Positions 9,648 through 16,177 of a stretch of 18,366 nucleotides of DNA are shown here, piece after piece; the first letter of the stretch is position 1, and each line of letters starts with the position of its first letter. The position numbers and the translations under genes were made by a program. The stretch lies in NCBI GenBank assembly GCA_038231615.1, contig JBBRLA010000090.1, forward strand, positions 1 through 18,366. The letters run 5' to 3'. The stretch comes from JBBRLA01 sp038231615. GTDB lineage: Bacteria > Myxococcota_A > Polyangia > Palsa-1104 > JAEUJZ01. The notes under the pieces are model-generated. The model ran no database searches, had not been told where the DNA came from, and was given only the letters and a program-made list of their open reading frames with translations.

Positions 9648-10520
9648 TCAGGTTTGAGGGGGACGGTGACGGAAGATGCGCCGGGGGCGCTGGCTGTTGC
9701 ACAGCTCGCGCATGCGCAACTTGGCCCGGGTCTCGAGCTGGCGCACCCGCTCGCGGGAGAGGCCAAAGCGCTGGCCGAGCTGGGCCAGGGTCTCGGGGCG
9801 CTCTTGAAGGTGACGCGAGGTGAGGATGTCGCGCTCCCGAGGTTCCAGCTTGCGCAGGGCGGCCTCGAACTGGACCTGGCGCAGGCGGAACTCCTCGCGG
9901 GCGGTGCAGTACTGCTCGGGATCGGCGGTGTCCTTGGCTAGGCTCTCGCCCATGCTGCGCCGGTCGTCCTCGCTTCGCGGGGAGTCCAGCGAGACGTCCC
10001 TGCCGCTGAGACGGGGGGACATCGCCTCGACCTCTGCCGTGTTGACGCCCAGTTCCGCGGCGATGGCGATGCTGGCCGCCACGCAGCCGAAGGCCTCCAG
10101 CTTGCGCCGGGCTCGGCCGAGGCCGAAGAAGATCTTGCGCTGGGCCCGGGTGGTGCCGATGCGGACGGGTCCGTGGCTGCGGATCACGTGCTCCAGCATG
10201 CACGCCCGAATCCAGTAGGTTGCATACGTCGCCAGCCGGGTGGCCCGGTTGGGATCGAAGCGTCTGGCGGCGATGGTCAGGCCGACGTTGCCCTCCTGGA
10301 CCAGGTCGTCCAGCGATGGGCCGGAGTTGCGGAACTCGGTCGCGATGCGCACGACGAGCCCGAGGTGGGCGCGGACCAGGCGCTCCATCGCCCAGATGTC
10401 GGCCTGCTCTCGCCATCGTCTGGCGAGCATCCGTTCCTCCGCCAGAGAGAGCTGTCCGCTCTTCTGCGCGGCCTCCATATTTCGCTGAGGCGCTGTCGTC
10501 GGCGCCACGTCTGTATGCAT
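9648..10520 (-). CDS. RpoH-like (sigma-32 type) RNA polymerase sigma factor
   Basis: Alternative sigma factor of 290 residues. Region 2 is clear: RAHLGLVVRIATEF, LDDLVQEGNVGL (about 70-81), FDPNRATRLATYATYWIR and the region 2.4 continuation. Directly after it comes QRKIFFGLG (about 127-135), which closely matches the RpoH box (QRKLFFNLR) and separates this class from housekeeping sigma70. Region 4 (about 213-275) has LEPRERDILTSRHL and a helix-turn-helix FGLSRERVRQLE. There is no region 1.1. It could be a heat-shock sigma or one of the RpoH-like developmental sigma factors known in myxobacteria (SigB/SigC type). The ATG at 10520 has only a poor ribosome binding site. It is divergent from an NtrC-family activator across a 233-base regulatory gap. 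Confidence 0.9.
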   Translation of the reverse strand: MHTDVAPTTAPQRNMEAAQKSGQLSLAEERMLARRWREQADIWAMERLVRAHLGLVVRIATEFRNSGPSLDDLVQEGNVGLTIAARRFDPNRATRLATYATYWIRACMLEHVIRSHGPVRIGTTRAQRKIFFGLGRARRKLEAFGCVAASIAIAAELGVNTAEVEAMSPRLSGRDVSLDSPRSEDDRRSMGESLAKDTADPEQYCTAREEFRLRQVQFEAALRKLEPRERDILTSRHLQERPETLAQLGQRFGLSRERVRQLETRAKLRMRELCNSQRPRRIFRHRPPQT

Positions 10521-10753
10521 GAACCGGAGTGAATGCAGTTCTCGTGCCCCACGGAAATCCGGGCTTTTCGACAGGGGTCAGTGGTAGTTCTTGCGCATGG
10601 CCCTTAGGTACCGTGTGCCAAATTTGACCGCGGGAAAGACTTGCACCCGCGCGACGCACAGGCATTTTATTTACATTTGAGGGGGGGCGAAGGTACCGAA
10701 TTTGCGCACCAGGCTTGTCTCTGCTGACGCGAAAGTGCTAAACCGCCCTGTAG
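10521..10753. promoter_or_regulatory. divergent intergenic region between sigma factor and NtrC-type regulator
   Basis: This 233-base gap holds the promoters of both genes and no small gene that I can support. It contains two copies of GGTACCG (10607-10613 and 10692-10698), each followed by AATTTG (10621-10626 and 10699-10704). They flank the only AT-rich patch (10664-10679). On the plus strand TTGCAC (10641-10646) and TTTTAT (10665-10670) could be a -35/-10 pair with an 18-base spacer for the NtrC gene. On the minus strand TGGCAC (from 10621 downward) resembles a sigma54 -24 box but lacks the GC at -12. Confidence 0.45.
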
Positions 10754-12229
10754 ATGAATGACCGCTCAGATGCGCGCGCCAGCATGCACCCCGCTGCTGC
10801 GGGAACGCGTTTCGACGACCGGCGTACCGCTGTGCCGGTGCGCAAGATCCTGATTGTCGATGATGAGCTGGCAACTGCCGCAGAGCTGGCCGAGATCCTG
10901 CGGCTGGACGGTCACATCGTGGACGTGGTCGGTTCGGCGGAGGAGGCGCTGCAGCGGTTCTCGGTCATCACCTATCATCTGATGGTCACCGACCTGCTCC
11001 TGCCCGGCAAGTCCGGGGTGGAGCTGACCAAATCCATCCACGAGGCCTGCCCGGGGTGCGCCATTGTGCTCATCACGGGTCATGCCACGGTGAAAACCGC
11101 GGTGGCGGCGCTGAAGCGGGGGGCCTCCGACTACATCCGCAAGCCGGTGGTGCCGCGGAAGCTGCGGGAGCGGGTCGGCATCCTGCTGGAGACGCGCCCG
11201 GACTATCTGCCAAACAAACTATTGACGGCGGGACGTTCCGGGGAAGTCAATTTTGAAGGGATGATTGCCCGATCGCGGGTGATGCACAACGTTTTTGACA
11301 AGATCCGCCTGGCCGCTCAGTCGGACGCCACGGTCCTCATCACTGGGGAGAGCGGTGCGGGGAAGGAACTGGTGGCCCGGGCGATCCACAGCCGGTCCCT
11401 GCGCAGCAACGGCCCGTTCATCGCAGTCCACACGGGGGCCATCCCCAGGGACCTCATCGCCTCGGAGCTCTTTGGCCACGAGCGTGGGTCCTTCACCGGC
11501 GCGGTGGAGCGCAAGGAGGGCAAGTTCGAACTGGCGGAGGGGGGGTCGATCTTTCTGGACGAGATCTCGACGATGGACGAACGTACGCAGATCAACCTGC
11601 TGCGCATCCTCGAGAGCTTTGCCTATATGCGCATCGGCGGGAAGAAAGAGCGGCGGGCGGATGTCCGGGTGGTGGCGGCGACGAACCGCGAGCTGTCCCT
11701 GATGGTCCAGCAGGGGAGCTTTCGAGAGGACCTTTTTTACCGGCTCAATATTTTACAGATCGCCCTGCCCCCGCTGCGCGAACGGCGGGAGGACATCGCC
11801 CTTCTGGCCAACGAGTTTATCGCATCGTTTGCTGCGCATTATCACAAACCCCCCATCGTAGTGCCCACGGAGACCCAGCGGCTGCTGGAGGGGTACCCCT
11901 GGCCGGGGAATGTCCGTGAACTGCGGAACGTCATCGAACAGGCCGTCCTTCTGGTGCGCGGCGTCACGCTGGACCCGGAACTTCTGCCCCAGATGATTTA
12001 CCGCGCTGGGCCACCTGAGGAGGTCATCCGCATTCCTCTGGGATGGACCATGCGCGATGCGGAGAAGGAGATTATCTTGCGGACGCTGGAATCGAAAGAC
12101 GGCAACAAGAAGATCACTGCTGAGGTGCTCGGAATCAGCAGGCGGTCCCTCTATAACAAACTGGCCGAGTATAGTACTCCTCATGCCCCTCTTCTGGAAG
12201 AGGAAGAATCTCGGCGGCCCGTACCATGA
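10754..12229 (+). CDS. NtrC-family sigma54-dependent response regulator (paralogue 1)
   Basis: Transcription activator of 491 residues that would open sigma54 promoters using ATP. The receiver domain (about 30-145) has acidic D36-D37, phospho-acceptor D80 (LMVTD), T108 and K130. The AAA+ domain (about 168-400) has Walker A GESGAGKE (198-205), GSFTGA (245-250) in place of GAFTGA at the sigma54 contact loop, Walker B IFLDE (266-270), and FREDLFYRLN and GYPWPGNVRELRN. The C-terminal Fis-type helix-turn-helix GNKKITAEVLGISRRSLYNK ends near residue 473. The ATG at 10754 lacks a visible ribosome binding site. Its stop overlaps the start of a histidine kinase (ATGA), so that kinase is the likely partner. 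It closely resembles the regulator at 14516-15928, including an almost identical recognition helix. Confidence 0.95.
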   Translation: MNDRSDARASMHPAAAGTRFDDRRTAVPVRKILIVDDELATAAELAEILRLDGHIVDVVGSAEEALQRFSVITYHLMVTDLLLPGKSGVELTKSIHEACPGCAIVLITGHATVKTAVAALKRGASDYIRKPVVPRKLRERVGILLETRPDYLPNKLLTAGRSGEVNFEGMIARSRVMHNVFDKIRLAAQSDATVLITGESGAGKELVARAIHSRSLRSNGPFIAVHTGAIPRDLIASELFGHERGSFTGAVERKEGKFELAEGGSIFLDEISTMDERTQINLLRILESFAYMRIGGKKERRADVRVVAATNRELSLMVQQGSFREDLFYRLNILQIALPPLRERREDIALLANEFIASFAAHYHKPPIVVPTETQRLLEGYPWPGNVRELRNVIEQAVLLVRGVTLDPELLPQMIYRAGPPEEVIRIPLGWTMRDAEKEIILRTLESKDGNKKITAEVLGISRRSLYNKLAEYSTPHAPLLEEEESRRPVP

Positions 12230-12969
12230 AGCCTGACACAGAGAACCTGACGCGGGGAGCCCGCCGCAGCCCGGAGCGCGAGGCGTCCGCCACCGATCTC
12301 CGCCAGCTTTCGGCGGCGGCGGCCCATGAGATCAGAAACCCCCTGAACACCATGGCCATCCACTGTGAACTTTTAGAGGGCCGCATCGGCAAGACCCATT
12401 TTGTCGACAAGGAGCGCGAGGCCATCCTGAGGTCTGTGGAAGTGCTGGTTAGCGAGGTGCAGCGCATCGATAAGATCCTGGACCGGTTTCTGACCCACGC
12501 GGGACCTCCCGAGGTGGATCGGGAGCCGGTGGCTGCGGATGTCTGGTTGAACCAGGTCGTGACGCAGGCCCGCGGAGACGCGGAGCCCAGGGGCGTGAAC
12601 ATCACCCTGGTGCATTCGCCCCTGGGCCGGTGGAACGTGGACGCGGTCACCCTGGCGCGGGCGATCCAGGCGGTGGTCGAGAACGCGATCCTGGCGACGT
12701 CCCCCGGAGGGCGAGTGGAAGTGGAGGCGAGTAGCAATGGAGAGCGGGCGCTTATCCAGGTCACCGATCATGGCGAGGGGATCCCGGCGGATCTGCTGTC
12801 CACAGTGTACCACCTGGGCTACACCACCCGGCAGGGCCATGCCGGGCTGGGTCTGGCCATCGCCAAGCAGGTGGTCAAGGCCCAGCATGGCGGAGATATC
12901 GCCATCCACAGCAAGGTTGGCAAGGGCACCAGCGTCACCATGAGCGTTCCCCTGGACGACGAGATCTAG
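12226..12969 (+). CDS. short soluble histidine kinase without sensory domain
   Basis: Autophosphorylating kinase that should donate phosphate to the NtrC-type regulator upstream. The 247 residues contain only a dimerisation/phospho-acceptor domain with H34 in AHEIRNPLN and an HATPase domain: N box VENAI (N153), DHGEGIP (181-187), YTTRQGHAGLGLAIAKQ (199-215) and a closing KGTSVTMSVPL. There is no transmembrane segment, PAS, GAF or HAMP domain and only about 22 residues before the HisKA domain. Input must therefore come from a partner protein. It is of the NtrB-like catalytic type. ATG overlaps the regulator's TGA by 4 bases. Its TAG stop shares the palindrome CTAG (12966-12969) with the stop of the convergent response regulator. 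Confidence 0.95.
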   Translation: MKPDTENLTRGARRSPEREASATDLRQLSAAAAHEIRNPLNTMAIHCELLEGRIGKTHFVDKEREAILRSVEVLVSEVQRIDKILDRFLTHAGPPEVDREPVAADVWLNQVVTQARGDAEPRGVNITLVHSPLGRWNVDAVTLARAIQAVVENAILATSPGGRVEVEASSNGERALIQVTDHGEGIPADLLSTVYHLGYTTRQGHAGLGLAIAKQVVKAQHGGDIAIHSKVGKGTSVTMSVPLDDEI

Positions 12970-13334
12970 CAGGGCGATGTGCTGCAGGGCGAGAGCAACC
13001 GATCGATGGTGTCGACCAGGTTCCTGGGCCGGCAGGGCTTCGGCAGGCGGGCATCAAAGCGGGTCCGCCCGATCGAGCCATGTTCTCCGGACAGGGCAAT
13101 CAGCTTCGGCGGTGACGCACCGTGTTCGATGATCCGGCAGGCCAGTTCGTCCCCTTGCATGCCCGGCAGGTGCAGGTCGGTGATCACCACGTCGTAATGG
13201 CCTCCCCGCTTGACAGCGTCCATGGCGGCCTCGGCGGACATCACGGATTCCACCGCGAACCCGCGGAATCCCAGATACTCGCGGATCGCGTTGACCCCTT
13301 CCCGATCGTCATCTACCAGTAAAATCTGAATCAT
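12966..13334 (-). CDS. single-domain response regulator (CheY-like receiver)
   Basis: Stand-alone receiver domain of 122 residues. The acidic cluster D8-D10 (LLVDDD), phospho-acceptor D53 (VVITD), S82 (ALSGE) and K99 (LPKP) are all in place, so it should be phosphorylatable. There is no output domain; such proteins act by protein-protein contact or as phosphate shuttles or sinks. The ATG at 13334 is chosen because it begins directly at the receiver fold; a TTG 13 codons upstream is the alternative. No strong ribosome binding site precedes either. It converges on the histidine kinase and is divergent from the unknown helical gene at 13470. Confidence 0.92.
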   Translation of the reverse strand: MIQILLVDDDREGVNAIREYLGFRGFAVESVMSAEAAMDAVKRGGHYDVVITDLHLPGMQGDELACRIIEHGASPPKLIALSGEHGSIGRTRFDARLPKPCRPRNLVDTIDRLLSPCSTSPC

Positions 13335-13401
13335 TGGAGTGAGCCATTTTCGACAGCCAGGAGGATGACGCAAGGTCTTCCGAGCGAATTCGGCGTGATT
13401 T

Positions 13402-13417
13402 CTTGAAGCGGTTCAAG
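13402..13417. promoter_or_regulatory. perfect inverted repeat in a divergent intergenic region
   Basis: CTTGAA-GCGG-TTCAAG is a perfect 6-base dyad with a 4-base spacer. It lies in the 135-base gap between the divergent response regulator (start 13334) and the unknown gene (start 13470). It could be an operator for a dimeric regulator. CTTGAA also resembles an RpoH-type -35 but has no matching -10 at the usual distance. Confidence 0.4.
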
Positions 13418-13469
13418 CCGGGGGTCTCGCTGCCCGATGGGAGGATCAAATCCAACTGGAGGTTCCTAC

Positions 13470-14051
13470 ATGGGCAAGCTCATCCCCCCCTTACATGAGA
13501 CCAATGTACAAGAAGCGGAGCATATCGTGGCAGGCGAGGATCGGGCTGGCCTGCTCCAGACCCGGTCGAAGGAACTCGCTAACTCCCTTCGTCGCGCAGA
13601 GGAGGAGTTCGATCTGGATGAACTCGATCGCCTGGCTCGCCGTCATGCCAGAACCCCCGCCAGCGGCTCGGCGGAGGCGCTGGAGGCATTGTCCGTCGTG
13701 GTGCGCTGCGCCCCCGAACTCTTCTCCCGGGCAGAGGTGAACCTGCAACCTTCCCGGCTTGAGGGCCTGGCGGATCGCGAAAGGGCGCTCTCGGTCCTTT
13801 GCCCGGTCATCATCCGGCTCTCCGACTTGGTGCAGGACTCCCAGCTGGAACAAGGCGACGAGATCGTCGAACTCCTGACGGTGGGGTGCAGGCAGGCAGA
13901 AGGCCTGGACTCAGCCCGGCTTTACAGCAATGACCGGCTCGCGCAGGCGATGCACACGCTGACCGTTTACCAGCGACGTGTCGGCGAGGAGGGGGCGCAT
14001 CTGTCGGCCGAAACGCGAGACCGCAGCCAGCCCAAGAAGAAAAAACACTAA
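13470..14051 (+). CDS. hypothetical helical protein, 193 residues
   Basis: I do not recognise a family. The ATG at 13470 is preferred because GGAGG (13458-13462) lies 7 bases upstream, a better ribosome binding site than most genes here; an in-frame upstream start at 13437 lacks one. The protein appears entirely alpha-helical and charged, with no signal peptide or membrane segment, an acidic region around EEEFDLDELDRLARRHAR and a strongly basic tail (QPKKKKH). It sits between a single-domain response regulator and a second one 50 bases downstream on the same strand, so a role as partner or scaffold in this two-component cluster is possible but only inferred. The basic tail might contact nucleic acid or acidic partners. 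Confidence 0.75.
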   Translation: MGKLIPPLHETNVQEAEHIVAGEDRAGLLQTRSKELANSLRRAEEEFDLDELDRLARRHARTPASGSAEALEALSVVVRCAPELFSRAEVNLQPSRLEGLADRERALSVLCPVIIRLSDLVQDSQLEQGDEIVELLTVGCRQAEGLDSARLYSNDRLAQAMHTLTVYQRRVGEEGAHLSAETRDRSQPKKKKH

Positions 14052-14065
14052 TTCAGGCATGCTGC

Positions 14066-14074
14066 TGCTATAGA
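14066..14074 (+). promoter_or_regulatory. candidate extended -10 for the response regulator at 14102
   Basis: TGCTATAGA fits an extended -10 (TGn-TATAGA). Transcription would start near 14081, leaving about 20 bases of leader that include a GGGAG ribosome binding site before the GTG. No good -35 is seen, as is usual for extended -10 promoters. Confidence 0.35.
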
Positions 14075-14101
14075 TCGGCGACTTTAATTCCGGGAGCCGC
14101 C

Positions 14102-14470
14102 GTGAAGACCATCTTCGTTGTAGATGACGATCCAGACCAGGCAGAGTTGCTCGCGCAGGTCCTGAGCGCCCGTGGACGGCGCGTCAACGCATACTCCGAT
14201 CCCATCCGGGCGCTGGCCGCGTTGAACCACGAAGGCGCGGATTTGCTGATTGCTGACCTCTCCATGCCCTGGATCGATGGCAAGGACGTCATCATCTCGG
14301 CCAGGATTCGCTGGCCGGAGCTGAAGATCATGCTGGTTTCTGGATATTCCAAGGGGGCAGAAATCGCCGCGCGGGAGGGCTTGCGGTTCTTCGCGAAGCC
14401 GCTGGATTTCGACTCTCTGCGTCACGCCGTGAGCCTGGCGCTCTTTGAGGAGCCCGAGCCTCGTCTCTGA
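14102..14470 (+). CDS. single-domain response regulator (CheY-like receiver)
   Basis: Second stand-alone receiver, 122 residues. D8-D10 (VVDDD), phospho-acceptor D52 (LLIAD), S80 (MLVSG) and K99 (FAKP) are present. The IMLVSGYS...FFAKPLDFDSLRHAV ending resembles the receivers found attached to hybrid histidine kinases, so it may function as a detached receiver in a phosphorelay. The start is GTG at 14102, with GGGAG about 6 bases upstream. There is no output domain. It is downstream of the unknown helical gene (50-base gap with its own candidate promoter) and convergent with the second NtrC-type regulator. Confidence 0.92.
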   Translation: MKTIFVVDDDPDQAELLAQVLSARGRRVNAYSDPIRALAALNHEGADLLIADLSMPWIDGKDVIISARIRWPELKIMLVSGYSKGAEIAAREGLRFFAKPLDFDSLRHAVSLALFEEPEPRL

Positions 14471-14503
14471 CTTTGGCTGGCGAGCAGGGTGAGCCGTCAG
14501 AGA
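14464..14503. terminator. hairpin at a convergent junction spanning a stop codon
   Basis: TCTCTGAC (14464-14471) pairs with GTCAGAGA (14496-14503). After a 3-base bulge, GGCT (14475-14478) pairs with AGCC (14492-14495), leaving a 13-base loop. It includes the TGA of the response regulator (14468-14470) and lies 13 bases from the stop of the convergent NtrC-type gene. There is no T-run on either side, so it may be a 3' end structure or a weak bidirectional terminator. Confidence 0.4.
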
Positions 14504-14515
14504 TGTAAGAAGGGG

Positions 14516-15928
14516 TCAGGCATCGCCGATTTCCATGTGCCCCAACCCACCCAGTCCGATGGGCATGGCTCCTCCAGGCGCCAGCCCGTATTCAGCCAGC
14601 TTGTTGTAGATGGAGCGCCTGCTGATGCCTAGGGCCTCTGCCGTCGCCGTCTTGTTGCCCTGATGGGCCTCCAGGGTGCGTAGGATGACGTCTCTTTCGA
14701 TCTCGGCCATTGTCGTGCCGATCGAGATCTTGATGACCTCCTCGCGGGGTGGCTCGCGATGGAGCATCTGCGGCAGGAGCAAGGGGTCCAGCTCGTTGCC
14801 CCGGGCCAGGAGCACCGCTTGCTCCATGACATTCCGCAGCTCCCTGACATTGCCCGGCCAAGAGTAGCTCGAGAGCAGACGCTGCGTCTCTGCCGGCACC
14901 GTCGTCACCGGCTTGTTGTACTTGGCAGAAAACTCGCGCAAGAGCTCCGAGGCCAGGATGGGGATGTCCTCGGTGCGCTCGCGCAGGGAGGGCAGCTTGG
15001 TGGTGAAGATGTTGAGCCGATAGAGCAGGTCCTCGCGGAACTGCCCGGCCCGCACCATCGCTTCCAGGTCCCGATTGGACGCTGCGACGATGCGGACGTT
15101 GGCGACCCGTTCCTTGCGCCCGCCCACCCGCGCGTAGCGGAAGGTTTCCAGGACCCGGAGCAGGTTGACCTGGGTCCGGTCGTCCATGGTCGAGATCTCG
15201 TCGAGGAAGAGGGTGCCCCCCTCGGCCAGCTCGAACTTCCCCGGCTTCCGCTCGGTGGCCCCGGTGAACGACCCTTTCTCGTGGCCGAAGAGTTCCGAGG
15301 CGATCAGCTCCTGGGGGATCGCGCCAGTGTGAAGGGCGATGAACGGCCCCTGTGCGCGCACCGATCGATTGTGGATGGCGCGGGCGACGAGTTCCTTGCC
15401 GGTGCCGCTTTCACCGACAATCAGCACGGTGGTGTCCACGCCGGCGGCCAGCCGGATTCGTTCGAACACCGCGCGCATCGAACGCGACCGGGCGTGCATC
15501 CCGTCGAAGGTCACCGTCTCCGTCTTGTCCGTCGAGAGCAGCTTGTTCGGCAGATAGGCCGGCGGATCGGACAGCAAAGCCCGGCACAGGGCCAGAAGCC
15601 GCTTCGGTTTGAGCGGCTTGGTCATGTACTCGATGGCCCCGCGTTTCAGCGCGGTCACCGCCGAGCGGATGGTTCCGTGGCCGGTGATAAGGACGCAGGC
15701 CGTGTCCGGGCACGACTCGCGGACCGTGCGAATCAACGAGATGCCGTTGCGCCCTGGCAGTTGCAGGTCGCAGAGCACGAGGTGGAACGTTTCTTCACGC
15801 AGGCAGCTCTCTAGCGCCTGCTCCGCGCTGAGCGCTTGACGTACTTCGTACCCTTCTGCGGTAAGCAATTCATCGAGGGCTTGTACAAGGTGAGCATCGT
15901 CATCGACGACCAAGATCTTGGAAGGCAT
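14516..15928 (-). CDS. NtrC-family sigma54-dependent response regulator (paralogue 2)
   Basis: Sigma54 activator of 470 residues. The receiver domain has D9-D11, phospho-acceptor D54 (VLCD), T82 and K104. The AAA+ domain has Walker A GESGTGKE (172-179), GSFTGA (219-224), Walker B LFLDE (240-244), FREDLLYRLN and YSWPGNVRELRN. The Fis-type helix-turn-helix GNKTATAEALGISRRSIYNK ends near residue 447, followed by a Gly-rich tail. The ATG at 15928 is supported by a strong GAGGAG ribosome binding site (15935-15940), 6 bases away; a start at 15973 would lie upstream of this site. A sigma54 promoter lies directly upstream, so expression probably depends on a sigma54 activator, possibly this protein or its paralogue at 10754-12229. 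No histidine kinase is adjacent. Confidence 0.95.
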   Translation of the reverse strand: MPSKILVVDDDAHLVQALDELLTAEGYEVRQALSAEQALESCLREETFHLVLCDLQLPGRNGISLIRTVRESCPDTACVLITGHGTIRSAVTALKRGAIEYMTKPLKPKRLLALCRALLSDPPAYLPNKLLSTDKTETVTFDGMHARSRSMRAVFERIRLAAGVDTTVLIVGESGTGKELVARAIHNRSVRAQGPFIALHTGAIPQELIASELFGHEKGSFTGATERKPGKFELAEGGTLFLDEISTMDDRTQVNLLRVLETFRYARVGGRKERVANVRIVAASNRDLEAMVRAGQFREDLLYRLNIFTTKLPSLRERTEDIPILASELLREFSAKYNKPVTTVPAETQRLLSSYSWPGNVRELRNVMEQAVLLARGNELDPLLLPQMLHREPPREEVIKISIGTTMAEIERDVILRTLEAHQGNKTATAEALGISRRSIYNKLAEYGLAPGGAMPIGLGGLGHMEIGDA

Positions 15929-15961
15929 GAAAATCTCCTCACTGGGACTAGCCTTCAGAGA

Positions 15962-15977
15962 AGCAAACCTCAAGCCA
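15962..15977 (-). promoter_or_regulatory. sigma54 (-24/-12) promoter upstream of NtrC paralogue 2
   Basis: On the minus strand TGGCTTGAGGTTTGCT matches the sigma54 consensus TGGCACGRNNNTTGCW at all but two positions, and the GG and GC pairs are separated by exactly 10 bases. The predicted start of transcription is near 15951. This leaves a leader of about 23 bases that contains the GAGGAG ribosome binding site. Confidence 0.75.
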
Positions 15978-16120
15978 ACGTGAGATCGGGCCTTTTCGAT
16001 ATGATTGCTGCATCCAGGTGTGCAACATTAGTCCTCTCGAACCGGGGGTGTGTATAAATTCTGCGTTATCGTCCGTCCTGCGACCGCCTTTTCGGTCCCC
16101 CATAACCCGGATGCCGGCGC

Positions 16121-16149
16121 AAAAAAAGGGCATCCCTTGCGGGACGCCC
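16121..16149 (-). terminator. rho-independent terminator of the HtrA gene
   Basis: Read on the minus strand: a 9-base-pair stem GGGCGTCCC / GGGATGCCC (one G-T wobble) closed by a GCAA tetraloop of the GNRA type, followed by seven T. It lies 28 bases after the HtrA stop. Together with the sigma54 promoter it takes up part of the 249-base gap before the NtrC gene; I see no gene in the remainder. Confidence 0.92.
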
Positions 16150-16177
16150 ACTTGAACCAGAACCTTGCGACCGGACG

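Noticed and set aside
10711..10727. Sigma54-like AGGCTTGTCTCTGCT before the first NtrC gene
   Set aside because: The GG to GC spacing is 9 instead of 10, and this spacing is critical for sigma54. The same one-base deficit rules out a site near 4515-4530 and another at 14054-14068.
13425..13440. GG-N10-GC spacing before the unknown helical gene, as a sigma54 site
   Set aside because: Only the GG and GC pairs fit; the flanking TGGCAC and TTGC bases are mostly wrong.
15948..16151. 67-codon minus-strand open frame in the HtrA-NtrC gap
   Set aside because: It runs through the HtrA terminator and the sigma54 promoter and has no ribosome binding site or recognisable product.
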